Source: Miscanthus floridulus
Lineage: Eukaryota; Streptophyta; Magnoliopsida; Poales; Poaceae
Length of the DNA stretch: 64,000 nucleotides
Direction of reading: 5' to 3'
NCBI RefSeq assembly: GCF_019320115.1
Contig: NC_089588.1
Coordinates: 112,840,733-112,904,732 of the forward strand
The translations under genes and the position numbers were made by a program. The notes under the pieces were generated by a model. It ran no database searches and was not told the DNA's origin. It was given only the letters and a program-made list of their open reading frames with translations. Below, piece by piece: positions 23,623-36,009 of the stretch (positions are counted from its first letter, which is position 1; the number at the start of each line of letters is the position of its first letter).

Positions 23623-24735
23623 ATCCTCCCCCCTTAAAGAAATCTCGTCCCGAGATTACAAAGTGCCAAAAGCCTTCGGTGAAGTAATGGAAAAGGGAAT
23701 GTGTCAAACACATCTACTTCTAATAACTTCATAAAACAACAGGGGAGATAGGAACAACATAGATAGGTAAAGAAAGATAGCATGAACAGGTTTGATGTTA
23801 TACTCAACTCAAACCTACTGTAACTGGGGAGGTGTGCAATGTATCATTAATGACATGATGCATGGACAATTCTTACGTTTTACAGAACGACCTCTCCAAA
23901 AACAAAAACGACATGGACATACATGATGGCACAAACATACGAGTCACTCTTACTAATATAAGGTCGCTCAACACTCTCTTACTCACAAGTTAGTGTACCT
24001 GTAGAAAATCATTGCATCATAGCCCACCACGACATACATCACCACTTGATATAGAAGTGGTGCCCATGCGATTAACGATGCATGGACAACGCTGCATATG
24101 TGACTAGCACATATTCACTTCCCATACCTTTGCTTTACAGGACATGCACGGGTAAACACACCCCGGCTGTGCGACCATGACCACTATCGCATGGTAGATA
24201 ATTACACCCTGTATGTTACCATACAGAATGTCCTCAAGTAGGCCACTTCTTGAGGGAAGCATCCAGATTCACCCCTCCGGCGAAAGGACTACCCTCAACA
24301 TCATGTAGCACATGTCTGGAATCACATCTCCGGAGGGAGGGCAACCAACACCATTTGACCATGAGGTAGCTGATGGTCAACTTACCTGCTTACCTGGGCG
24401 TAGGTGCGTCGTTATAGAATAATAAGTTTGAAGTGTAAATAACGCAAAATGTAAACCCTTCCCATACATAACTTTATTTAGTTTACATAAGTGCCATCAT
24501 TTACATAACCTCTCACACACAAACTCATAATTTAACATAGGATTGACAGCACACTCATTTTAGACATAGGGCAATATATTACATGCTATCCCACTCATAC
24601 GTAGCTCCCAAACATAAGGTAAGTTAGAAGCATTATTTTCATCAAAATAACTTGAAACTATTTTGTTATGTTCTTTTGAAGTTTTTCAAACAGTAATACT
24701 AACAATAATCTCTGTAACAATGCTCTGGTACCAAC
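23623..24735 (-). mobile_element. Element A interior, non-coding
   Basis: Next to the left LTR lies a pyrimidine run, CCTCCCCCCTTAAAGAAATC, the complement of a polypurine tract, with CTCGTCCCGAGATT as in elements B and C. At the other end, reading minus, TTGGTACCAGAGC resembles the initiator-methionine primer-binding site TGGTATCAGAGC. No ORF of retroviral type lies between. Confidence 0.8.
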
Positions 24736-27700
24736 TATAACAGACCGCCCAAATTATGCTGGCCCACGTACACCTGTCATTGTCTTTAAGACCTCTGACT
24801 ATTGTGCACGGGAACCAGACAATTTCGGTAGTCTGTCACGTGTCCTCATGGAACCTCGAATCATCCACTTTTCACATCCGATCAGGATCATTATAGAAGA
24901 CATTGCAGTATTACAACAGTTGATACAAAAATATTACATCAGAGTTAAAGAGTGAAAGTATTACAAACCACAAGTTTACAAACCATTTATTCAAGTCTTA
25001 CAAACCATATGTTTTACTTTCTCGTACTAAGTAAGATAGCATGACTAACATAATCTTATTCAATAACTAGATATCATCCTGCCCAAGGATGAGAGTATAT
25101 TACATCTACTGTTGGCCTTCATCTTCCAAAACTGACATATAATAAGGGTAAAAGCCTATCGGCTGCTAGGGTTCACCTACAATAGGGGTTACAAACCCTG
25201 AGTACTTGAGGGTACTCAACAAGACTTACCCGACTAAAAGAAAAGACTCCAAGGATATGCAGGCTAAAGGGATACAAGAAGGTTTAGCAAGAATCAAGAT
25301 TAGCTTTTGCATAAAAGCTTACTACTTATGGATCCTTACTTTCAATATTTTAACTCGACATTAATTCATTGATAGTATCCAATTTGTACCTAATCTAATT
25401 CAATCACTTTATTAAACATCTCATCCCATTTTCATTAGTATTGTTCTTCCATTAGTTAACTACAATGCAGAGCAGGGAATCGAGTCTCCTTCTCCAAGAA
25501 GCAACGACGATTCGAACCGATTAAACCCAGCTGGGGATTCCTAACCACACGACATATGCAGGTCCCAGACCTACATATATCAACCTTTCTCTCGGATCCT
25601 CCAAAATGTGAACCAGTCCACGCTACCCAAGAGCATAGTACTCCACCGCCCTACGTCGTCCCAGACGGTATCGTAGGGTGGGTACACGCTACTCCCGCCA
25701 TCTCCCACTCCTAGTGCGCGGTTGTCTTTTCACGTAATGGAATAGCCAAGGTATTCGGCTTACCGGGGTATGTGGTCAGTACTGCAAAGTCTCAACTCAC
25801 GTAGGTCTACAACGGACGGTCCTCAATTGACATAGACGAGACAAGCACAACCAGGCAACCCTATCGGCTTAACCACTAGAAAAATATCCCATGTCCCATC
25901 CGGTCTCCATTTCCATCTATTTTCAACTTTCAAGACATTCCCTGAGTGAAGAACCTTTTCACTCAACTCTTATCAGCTAAGCATGGCTAAGCATTACTAG
26001 TCTATCATTATAAAAGGGTAACTAGGATAAGTATTTAGAATATCAAGGCAGGCATGCAGCAGTTGGTATTCAACCATTTCCTATTACTTAGTGCACATAT
26101 TATAGGACTCAAGTGATAAAAGTATTTGTAAACAACAAGGAAAGGTTGTATGCTCTAGGGCTTGCCTTGGTTAGTAGAAAAGTTAGGTTCCTATGATGAT
26201 CCACAGATATCAAAACCAACCTCCGCTGGTGGATATTCTTCCTCTAGAACTGGATTAACGATCACCTTCTCATTTTCGGCCACTACACGTGAGTAAAGGA
26301 TGCATGCTTAACATTATGATATGCAAAAAGCATGATGCATGAAAGATGCATACAATTGCATGGATCAACTCAAACAAGATTAACAAACTTGAGTACAACT
26401 TTCCTTCACGATATAGTTGCATCACTAGAGTTTATTAAACAGTGTTTAATTTATTTCTCAAAATAGGTTATGATTTGTTATTAGAAGGATATTGATCTTC
26501 CAAGGAACAACGAATGTTTTGGTGTTCCAATGACTTCACCCAACATTTAAAAGTCACCAAAACATTTATCCATTTTCTAATTCATTTTAGTACTTATTTA
26601 AACATGGAAAAGACATTTAAACACACTTAAATTAATTAAGCAAGTTAGAAATATCAAAATAATACCAAACTTTTTGTGAGGATAGGTATTAGCACATGAC
26701 ATTTACACAAAAAAGTTTTATGATTAAAGGATTATTATTTTGGCCCACAAAAATCTTACAAATTGCATTTTTCTATTAAAATATGTAATTTTTAAGCATA
26801 GCAAAATTACTGAAAATGGCTAACTCATATTTTTCAGCGATAGAGTACTTCATAACAAAGCCACACAAATTTTGTTATAATTTTATCTCATTTCTATAAT
26901 TAGTTATGGATTAAACAAGAATTAGCCCATTTATTCATTTTCTAAAAAAGATTAAAGTCTAAAAACCTTTTTCACTCTCCTCCTCTCTACTCTCTCTCAC
27001 TGACACGTGGGGCCAGGTCAACACCGACCCCTCTCGACCTTGACCGCGCGAGCCAGCTGGTACGGCGGCTATCTCGCCGATGGCGATGTCTCCGGCGACG
27101 GGGAAGGCATCAACGTGCTCCCCATGACAACGTGCAGCTACCTAGGGTACCAGTTGAATGAGCTAGGGTTTCCCGCGAGCTCAATGCCGGCCATGGCGGC
27201 CAAGACGGTGCATAGCGCGGCGGCGTGGTAGTGGTCCGGCTGCTACGGCGCCTAATTGGCCTAGATAGGGTTTGGGATAGCTCAACGAGTCTCACCCCAA
27301 CACAGTCGGCTAGGCGGTCGAAGCGAAGACGGAGCATAGAACCTTGCCGACGTCGGGGGATGAAACGACGGCGCGAACCGGCAGACACAGCGGCGTCCTG
27401 GTGCATCAAGAGATCTATAGTTAAAATGGTTAAGCCGATGACTACCACGGCATCAAGGGGAAGCTAGAACATACTATGGAAAAGGGAGAGATGCGCCACA
27501 GAGGGCTGGCCACGGTGAGGGCGCTTACGGCGGCGCTGATGGATGGCCGTGAGGAAGACGGCGGCGTGCGGTTGACTTCGACAAAATTGGATGGCTCGAG
27601 CGGGCGCAACAGAAGCGCAAGGACAAGGCGACGCTGTGGGCGATAGGAATTGGACTGGAACGAAGCGAGAGCGATGAATTTTTGCCGACGATGGAAATGG

Positions 27701-28669
27701 CCGACGTCGGAGCCGAGAGAGGACAAGAGAGAGACGGCGACCGGCGCGGGCATTTTATAGCGGAGGACGACGTCTCCAACTTCGCCAGAGCGATCACGAG
27801 CTCGTCCACATGGATGTCCGCGCGTCCAAGCGCGCGAAGCGCCGGGAAGGACATGACGGATGCCGGTGAGCAGGGCAAGCACGCTGCTGCAGGTTATTGT
27901 AGCCGTCTGACAGGGCATCTTCTCCCTCCTTTTTCTCCCGATTCCAAATAGGAACCGGAAAAACTTCATTACTAAGAATTGTTTATATTAAAGAGATCTC
28001 CAACTTCTCTTAAAGGATCCACATCAAACTATCACTAGTTTGAGAGATCCAGATTTTCAAAATCATGTAACCTAAACTGAAAACGAAATTCAGTAAATTC
28101 AGTTTCAGTGCATAGAAAATAGTTTCAACTAAGCTTCTTTAGGTAATTAATTATTGATTAGGCAGAGATCAAACACTTCAACCAATAGCACAGTTTCAAA
28201 GTTTAATCTTCATACCAATTCATAGGATCAAAGTTGCACCAAGTTTATTTATGAAAATTGTTTATATAAAACCCCAAACATTGAACTTATTTACCATTTT
28301 CAACGTGTTAGTAAAAAATGGCTAGGTGCTAAAAACAGTGCTGAATTCAAATTTAGAATCCAAGTTTGAACCTAATTAACTAAATTTCATAACCCAACTT
28401 TGATACAATGTGAAAAGCACACACTTTGTACTTGAAAGTTTGTATTAGCAATATTTTACTTGTTTAAGAAATTTTCATTCCATAAAATCACAAAACACCT
28501 TAACTGATGTTTTTGATAACATTTCATGAAATCACATCACAACACATATGCAACATACACATGGTATAATTGAAACATGAGATGCATTTATGCCATGGTG
28601 CTTGATGATTATGCTTATTGATGAACATGATCAAAATGTTAATTACTCGTTAACATCTAGGATGTTACA
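24736..28669 (-). repeat. Element A LTR (5' LTR in element sense)
   Basis: It begins TATAACAGACCGCCC (TG changed to TA) and ends GGATGTTACA. It aligns with the left LTR along its whole length. GC-rich island ORFs at 27110-27969 reflect composition rather than a preserved protein. Confidence 0.9.
25177..25229 (-). other. Conserved LTR hairpin module (element A, right LTR)
   Basis: On the minus strand GTAAGT precedes TGAGTAC-N6-GTACTCA (25199-25218), a perfect 7-bp stem, then AGGGTTT and CTATTGTAG. The module is 53 bp. Confidence 0.8.
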
Positions 28670-29101
28670 CGCCGCCTCCGCCGCCGCCGCCGCGACCACG
28701 CCTCTTGCGCCCTGGTGCGAAGCTTCCCGGACCCTCGCTCGCCCTTCGCCAATCAGCCATCAGTGTCCATCCCTGCAGTCCTCATAGCTGCATGATTCTG
28801 GAGGGGAGAAAGTGGCCGGGAGGAACCCTCGTGCGTAGATGCCTTAGAAGGGGGAGGCGAGACGTGGGGATTAAGACGAGGGTCAAGTGCAGGCGGGGCT
28901 GCCTGCTGAGTGCGCTTCCCCCAACTTTATGCCTGTACAAAGATTTGATGGACGAAGCTGATGACATTACTCTGGATAAGTTCAAAGCAGCAAATAGAAG
29001 GCGTGGCTGATAATTTGAAGAAGACTACAACAATGAGTCAATTTTGGCTTTGAAATGTTTTTTTTAGTATGCAAGCTTTACTAAAAAAAAACAGGGGGAT
29101 T
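28670..29101 (+). other. Unassigned stretch ending in a polypurine tract
   Basis: GC-rich at first, with a plus ORF ending in LMDEADDITLDKFKAANRRR that I do not recognise. It closes with AAAAAAAAACAGGGGGAT directly before an LTR-like start, so it is probably the 3' internal part of retroelement F. Confidence 0.35.
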
Positions 29102-29964
29102 TGTTGACACCCAAAATTGTCCAAATTGCATACAGACTGCGTCAGCATGTTTGTATCGTCGAGACAGTCAGAAACCACGTTTGAATCATCTCATTTAAAG
29201 CCCAGACGAAGAAACCAATGTTTCAGGGCTGACACAGCCAAAGCCAGCCTGTCCGGTTCCCAAAACTGGCCAAGCCGGATTTATTGATATTTCAACTTTC
29301 TCAAATGGAAGAATGGATTGCACTGAAAGCCATATATAGATCGTCTCATTCGAAGTCCCGATGAAATAATTATTTTTGAAAAGTTTTCTGCCTTGGACTC
29401 ACGGAAACCGGCCATAATAATCAGAAACGTCTAGAGTTCATTATGGTATGCTGTAATCACAATCACCAATAATAGTCATTGGATCTACTCTATTTTTATA
29501 TAAAATTACCCGAATCTTTTATTAAAAAGGCATAAAGTAACCCTAAATTGCATCTAAATTACACATGTGCCATTACGAAAGATAATTTAAAATTAACCCA
29601 ATAAATTTACATAAAAGATACCCACCGCTGCCACATTATGAAATATAAGTCCATACACTTTAAATGTCAATACTAAGATTTAATTTAAACAATCTATGTT
29701 TTTTCCAAAATAACACTACTACACAATTAGTACTTCAATTTAGCAAACAAATTGAACACCTTGAGTGCCATTCAGCTGGTAGAAATAATTATTTATGCCA
29801 TTGTAGTAAATAAAACTGCAGTAAGGACGTAAATCTATTTTGTAGCAAAATACAAAAAAAATTCAAACAAATTGATACAATACTATAGTTTGAACTTGAC
29901 ATGTGGATACACGAATTAGAACAAGTAATAATATCCAAAGTCAAAAGCCAAGATAGTCTCATGA
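29102..29964 (+). mobile_element. Partial LTR (element F), interrupted by element E
   Basis: The start TGTTGACACCC follows a polypurine tract, as at a 3' LTR boundary. No LTR end is found before element E begins, so F is presumably cut by E and continues outside the window. No coding sequence is present. Confidence 0.35.
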
Positions 29965-30995
29965 TGTCGGGAACCAAATACGTACCCGAAGAGGAGAAGC
30001 TAATAACCGTCAACCGTTATTCATCTGAACAGACAAGAGCGCGACTACACCTCTCGCCGCCTCGTTCGACCCCCGAGGACCGGCTCCACCTCGCCCGACG
30101 TACGAGGGACGGCTCCGCCTCGCCCGATGTCTGAGGGATGGCTCCGCCTCGCCCGACCCCTCGGGCATGGATCCTTATGGAAGCTCACGACAACCACTAC
30201 GGTCCAGAGGGCGTGACCCAAGGTCAAACCTCTGGCACCGTGCAGGGGGCGGTCATGCCTCAGCATGACCCGTCCCCATGACATGTCATTCCAGAGGACT
30301 CACATCGACCACAGTGATGGACGCGTGGACACTGTGCTGCCCACTCCCTGTACAACTGCTAACTAGCACGTTGGATCGCCACACCGTCCGCCGAGATAGA
30401 GCGGGACAGGCACCCGACGTGGGGCTGTCCCTGTCGCCACTTGCCATGTCAGTGGATCACCGCACCGTCCGCCAGGATAGAGTGGGACGTTATGACCCGT
30501 TGACAAGCACCAGGGCATGGCAGTGTCAGTGGACACGCCCTCGGTGTGGGGCTGTCCCTGTCACCGCTTGCCATGTCAGTGGGTCCCACACAGAGGAAAA
30601 GAAAGGCCGGTGACCCTGAAGGACCTCCTCCGCCTCTCTTATCCTATCTTCTTCCATTTTGTAACCAGTGCTTTCCCTGGGCCTATAAAACCAAAAGCAG
30701 GGCATCGAACAACGGCATCGGTTCACCACATCGCATACCACATAGCTGAGCAGCGACCAAGCTCTTAGCACCCATTCGATCTTTCCATCAGAGACTTGGG
30801 ACCTGTCCCTCTCTCGCCTATTTGTAACCCATACTACGAACTTCTCAGTGCTAGTAACACGAGCAGCAACCACGAACTGGACGTAGGGACATTCTACTCG
30901 AACCCATATAAATCCTTGTGTCTTCTTAGCACACCATCTGGGTCAGACGCGCAATAATACAAATTTACTCGTTGGTGTTTACTCAAAACACCGAC
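29965..30995 (+). repeat. Element E 5' LTR
   Basis: It begins TGTCGGGAACC and ends at AAAACACCGAC, followed by GGTGCGCTAGGTAGGGG, which is typical of the primer-binding region of this group. It contains several GGCTCCGCCTCGCCCGA-type units (30070-30165) and a TATA box. The exact 3' boundary is uncertain by a few bases. Confidence 0.75.
30684..30690 (+). promoter_or_regulatory. TATA box of the element E LTR
   Basis: TATAAAA in the context CCCTGGGCCTATAAAACC is the likely LTR core promoter. It lies about 310 bp before the LTR end. Confidence 0.6.
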
Positions 30996-31015
30996 GGTGC
31001 GCTAGGTAGGGGTCT

Positions 31016-33060
31016 TTGTGTGTCCCGACGTTAACATCAGGCCACGGATGGCTAATCATGGCATCAGCTGGGTCTCAGGCACACACGTGCGCTTTGGGGA
31101 CCTGGACTTCATCGTCACGGTGGAGGGAGAGCTGGCATGAGCGCCTATCGTTGTTCAGCCCTTCCACTCCACCAACATCGATGCGATCACCGAGATGCTT
31201 GAGGAGCTATGGCTGCATGCACTGGAGGTCCTCGCCCTAGAAGTGGCCAGCTCCTTGACTTCGACTACGGGAGGTTAGAGCGTCAGCTCGGCGTCTTTCG
31301 GAGACCCCGACCATCCTGGGAGGACCTGCACCACCTCACCTTATCATTTTCCAACATCATGGCATAGCTTGTCGGGGGAGAGCCATTCTCCCTGAAATAC
31401 CTCATCTAGAGCACCCTGATGGTGCTTCTGTTCAGTCTCTGCAACATCGCTGAGACCGTTGGCCACCTTGCGGCACAGCGTATGATCCCATTCCCCATGG
31501 ATGATGAGTTCATGGGGGTGATCGAGCACGTCATGGAGTCTTTCCATGACCTCCTCATAGAGGAGTCAGAGTCGCCCTCTGGCTCTGACTCTAGCAGGGG
31601 GAGCCATCACCCCTCTCATGAATGCTTCATGATAGGTACCCCCGAGAGACACCTCGAAAGCGTTCATGGGTAGGAGGCTACCCTGATGAATGACCTCGAC
31701 AATGAGGTCGAGGGAGAGACAGTGGCCCCACCTCGCATGCGTGTGGAGCAGCTGAAAGCCCGACACTGTGAGATCGAGGAAGCGTGACTCTAGCTCGAGC
31801 GGGAATGTGCGGAGCTCGATCTGGAGATCGAGCACCATAGAGGTGGTGGGCACGCACACGCCATGGCCCGTGATGTGAACCAGAGGATCATCGCAGACAA
31901 TGAAACCCTCCCTTGCTTCACTCGAGCGAGCCAGAACATTGCCGCTACGGCGGCCTTGCTCCATGGTCTTCCAGAGGTCGTGACGCCCAAGGGTCATTGG
32001 GCCCACCGTGAGATTCGCACGCTGCTCGAGTGGGCGGCGGCGCAGCAGGCCAAAAGCACATTGTCTTGGCGTTGCAAGCTCGACGCCAGCCAGCGCACGC
32101 CCTCAGAGCGCCCTAGTAGGGACGCATTAGTCCACTAGGCGCCATAAGGTGGTAGGTAGCGTGCCGTGGTTCTGATGCATCAGCATCTCAGCCACAACCA
32201 TGATGCATGTGACACCCTCGATGCCCATAGGCATACCTACGATGACCCAAGAGAGGGGTTAGCCATGACTATCACCCTCGTCATGGTGGATGCTATGACA
32301 ATGGTGAGGACTGAAGCCTGAGCCTCAGCCTACTGGGGCTCAGGCCTTTGGCCGACACATCCTCAATGCTGCCTTTCTGCCAAGATACTAACCACCATCC
32401 AACATCCCGAAGTACTCTAGGGAAATGAACCCTGGACTATGGCTCAAGGATTATCAGCTTGCCTACCAAGCCGGTGGTACGAATAATGATGATTTCATTA
32501 TCCACAACCTTCCATTGTTCTTGGCCAATTCGGCACGAACATGGTTGGAACACCTTCCGTCCAACAGAATCCAAAGTTGGGTGGACCTAAAGGAGATCTT
32601 CCTGGGAAACTTCCAGGGCACATATAAGCGCCCTAGGAACCCATGGGACCTCAAGAACTGCCGACAGAAGGCCAGAGAAACCCTCCGTGGGTATATCTAG
32701 TGCTTCTCCTAGCAGTGCAACGAGCTACCTAACATTGCTGACGCTGACGTTATAGGAGCTTTCCTATCTAGGACCACCTGTGAGTCCCTGGTTCACAAAC
32801 TAGGACGTAAGGGCCTGTGAACCATCAAGGAACTCCTCGACATCGCCACCAGCCATGCCTCAAGCGAAGAAGCAGTCGAAGCGATCATCGACCGCCTCAA
32901 GGGCAAGGCGAAATAGGACAAGGATGCCGGTGAAGGCCCCTCCAATCGTCCCTCCAAGAAGAAGAAGAAGCAGCGGCATGAGGGCTCGCACGTGGCCACC
33001 ACAGACCATAGAGGTGGTCAAAAGCCTACTGAGGGCACTTCGAACCACTTCAAGAAACTA
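31016..33060 (+). pseudogene. Element E gag, degenerate
   Basis: The capsid-type core (32425-32890) reads WLKDYQLAYQAGGTNNDDFI, then LPLFLANSARTWLEHLP, the usual Tat-type gag signature. In-frame stops occur, for example directly after LRGYI at about 32698, and the frame shifts further on. Gag would form the cytoplasmic particle in which the RNA genome is reverse transcribed. The 5' part up to 32400 is poorly conserved. Confidence 0.8.
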
Positions 33061-33429
33061 CTTGAGGGGCCATGCCCAAACCACGCCTTCCCCATCAAGC
33101 ATCTGTACAAGGACTGTGGCCTCATGAAGCAGTTCTTGTCTGGAGGCTCCAACAAAGGGGACCATGGGAAGGACCTCGATCCGACCACGGACGACGCTGA
33201 GGGGAAGGAGGGCGGCTTTCCAACACCGGATGGCTGCCTCATGATCTTTGGAGGATCGGCGGCCTATGACTCCAAGTGCCGCCAGAAGGTCGCATGCCCG
33301 AGGTCTATACGACCAAACCAGCCAAGCCTACTTTCCTCCGGTGGTCGGAGTTAGTCGTAACCTTCGACCGTACCAACCACTAGGAGAGCATCCCACAACC
33401 GAGGAGATATCCATTCATAGTTGACCTGA

Positions 33430-33720
33430 TCATCGGTACGAAGTGGCTCACCGAGGTACTGATGGATGGAGCCAGTGACCTCAACATCATGTACGCCGAG
33501 ACGCTTGATGCCATGGGCATCGATCGAGCGCGTATCTAGCCGACCGGAGCGCCTTTCCATAGCATCGTCCCTAGAAAATACGCCATGCCACTTGGGCAGA
33601 TTGATCTACCCATCACCTTCGGGGGTCCATCCAACTATAGGGCTGAGACCCTCACCTTCGAAGTGGTTGGGTTCCATAGAACCTACCACGCCATCCTAGG
33701 ATGACCATGCTATGTGAAGT
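33430..33720 (+). pseudogene. Element E aspartic protease, degenerate
   Basis: VLMDGASDLNIMYAETLDAM carries the D-G-A-S active-site motif of a retropepsin, followed by GAPFHSIVP and PLGQIDLPITFGG. Stops (for example at about 33538 and 33702) break the frame. It would process the Gag-Pol polyprotein. Confidence 0.8.
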
Positions 33721-34088
33721 TCATGGACGTCCCTAACTACACCTACCTCAAGCTGAAGATGCTGGGCCTAGGCAGGGTCATCACCATCGGCACCTCCTTT
33801 CAGCGTGCCTATGAGTGCAAAGTCGAGTGCTGTGATCACACCGCAGTGATCGTCGCCTTCAGAGAGCTCGTGGCCCTCTGGAAGAAGGTCGCCGAAGAAG
33901 CACCCGACCCCAAGCGGTCAACTGGGTCCTTTGAGCCAGTGGAATGCTCTAAGGAGGTCCTCATAGACCCCGGCAGCACCTAGGGCAAAATGGTGTGCAT
34001 TGGCACCACACTTTCCTCCAAATAGGAAAGCGCGCTCGTTGGCTTCCTCCGTGCCAAAAGAGACATCTTTGCGTGGAAACCCTCAAAC

Positions 34089-34829
34089 ATGCCAGGCATT
34101 CTGAGGGAAGTCACCGAGCATGCCTTGAAGATCCACCCGGGCTCTAAACCGGTGAAACAACACCTGTGTCGCTTCGATAGGGGGAAATGTAGGACCATCG
34201 GTGAGAAGATCACAAAGCTTTTAGCGGCCAGATTCATCAAGGAAGTGTACCAATCAGGGTGGTTAGCCAATGTCGTTCTTGTACGAAAGAAGAGTGAGAA
34301 ATAGAGGATGTGTGTTGACTATATGGGTCTCAACAAAGCATGCCCAAAGGATCTATTTCCTTTATCGTGCATAGACCAAATAGTCGACTCTACCTCGGGG
34401 TGTGAAACCCTTTGCTTCCTTGATGTGTACGCCGGGTACCATCAAATCACGATGAAAGAGTCTGACCAGCTCGTGACATCTTTTATCACCCCCTTTGGAT
34501 CATTCTGCTACGTCATAATGCCGTTCGGTCTAAAGAACGTTGGGGCTAAATACCAGCATTGTATGCTCAAGTGGTTCAGGGACCTCATCAGGTGGATCGT
34601 TGAGGCCTATGTAGATGACATCATGGTCAAGTCCAAACAGGCTGACCACCTTGTAGCCAATCTTGAGCAGACCTTCACAAAACTCCGAGCAAACGACATC
34701 AAGCTCAATCCTAAGAAGTGCGTTTTCAGGGTCCCAAAGGGTATGGTTCTCGGTTTCATCATCTCCGAGCATGGCATCGAAGCCAACCTAGAAAAAATTT
34801 TAGCCATCAGGAGGATGGGCCCAATTTAG
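34089..34829 (+). pseudogene. Element E reverse transcriptase, degenerate
   Basis: Recognisable blocks are AARFIKEVYQSGW, MCVDYMGLNKACPKD, FLDVYAGYHQI, MPFGLKNVGAKYQ and the catalytic AYVDDIMVKS. A stop separates 34304 from 34308, and the thumb ends in further stops. The YVDD catalytic residues remain, but the open frame does not. Confidence 0.9.
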
Positions 34830-34899
34830 AACATGAAGGGGGTACAATGAGTTATAGGGTGCCTTGTCACGCTCAGTCGCTTCATCTCGCACCTCAATG

Positions 34900-35356
34900 A
34901 ATGAGGTCTCCCCCTTTACTAATTTCTGAAGAAGGCCGACCACTTTGAATGGATATCCGAGGCCTAGGAGGCACTTGACATGGTCCTCCTACCGATGGAG
35001 AACCTCTTCTACTCTACATCGTGGCCACCACGTAAGTGGTCAGCACTGCCCTAGTAGTGGAGCAAGAAGAAGAGGGGCACGCCTTCAAAGTATAGCACCC
35101 CATGTACTTCATTAGCGAGGTCCTATCTAACTCTAAGACCTGCTACCCTCAAATCCAGAAGCTCCTGTATGCCATCCTCATCGCCAAGAGGAAGCTACGC
35201 CACTACTTCGAGTCACTTCCAGTGACAGCCGTGACGTCCTTCCCCCTCGGTGAGGTTGTCCAAAACCAGGATGCCATAGGCAGAACCGCTAAGTGGGCAC
35301 TCGAGCTAATGGATCAGGGCATTGCTTATGCCTCCCGAACGGCCATCAAATCCTAG
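34900..35356 (+). pseudogene. Element E RNase H, degenerate
   Basis: MYFISEVLSNSKTCYPQIQK and KLRHYFESLPVTAVTSFPL match the RNase H region of Ty3 elements, where the primer strand is processed. The upstream half is broken by stops between 34900 and 35100. Confidence 0.75.
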
Positions 35357-35878
35357 GTGTTGGCTGATTTCATCATGGAATGGATCGAGGTCCAAATGCC
35401 ACTAGCGGTCGTCGATCAAGAGTATTGGACGATGTACTTCAACAGATCACTGATGAAGAAGGGCGCCAGTGCGAGGCTAGTCTTCATGTCATGCCTCGTA
35501 GTATGCATGAGGTACATGGTTCACCTCCATTTCCCCTCATCCAACAATGTGGCCGAATATGAGGCTCTCATCAATGGCCTCCACATTGCCATCAAGTTGG
35601 GCATCCAATGCCTCGATGTTCGGGGAGACTCCTAGCTGGTCGTCGACCAAGTCATGAAGGAGTCAAGTTGCCATGATACCAAGATGGTTGCATACTACCA
35701 AGAAGTCAGCTGGCTAGAGGACAAGTTCGACGGCCTCGAGCTCAATCACATCCCGAGGCGTCTCAATGAGGCGGCTAACGCACTTGTGAAGGCGGTGTCC
35801 ATCAGAGAGCTGGTGCTAATAGGTGTCTTTGACAACGACCAACACAAGCCCTTGGTTCGCTATGAGGGGTCGGAATAG
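35357..35878 (+). pseudogene. Element E second (archaeal-type) RNase H, degenerate
   Basis: WTMYFNRSLMKKGASA, then NNVAEYEALINGL and LDVRGDS, mark the additional RNase H found in Tat elements. The first catalytic position appears as Asn where an Asp is expected (YFDGS in the family), and a TAG follows GDS, so it is inactive. Confidence 0.75.
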
Positions 35879-36009
35879 GCCAGTGATGGTCTGCCTGATC
35901 CAGGCTTGGGGGCTGACTAGCCATCGGCTCCATCCGGCCCTGAAGTCATGGAGTTCGAAGAGGACCCAGCGATAGAGCCTGACCCTCTGGTCGACTAGAG
36001 GACGCTCCA

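Larger units (their letters stand above)
19715..28669 (-). mobile_element. Non-autonomous LTR retrotransposon (element A)
   Basis: Two 3.9-kb LTRs flank a 1.1-kb interior that has a primer-binding site and polypurine tract but no gag or pol. The flanks CGCCA and CGCCG suggest a target duplication with one change. Element sense is the minus strand. LTR termini match those of the chromovirus C, so A was probably mobilised in trans by a related autonomous element. By eye the first 230 bp of the LTRs differ at about 8 percent of positions, making A older than C. Confidence 0.85.

Noticed and set aside
30278..30873. ORFs of 83-115 codons on both strands
   Set aside because: They lie inside the LTR of element E around its TATA box and repeat units, with no protein similarity I recognise.
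31566..32006. 146-codon minus-strand ORF
   Set aside because: It is the antisense shadow of the element E gag region.
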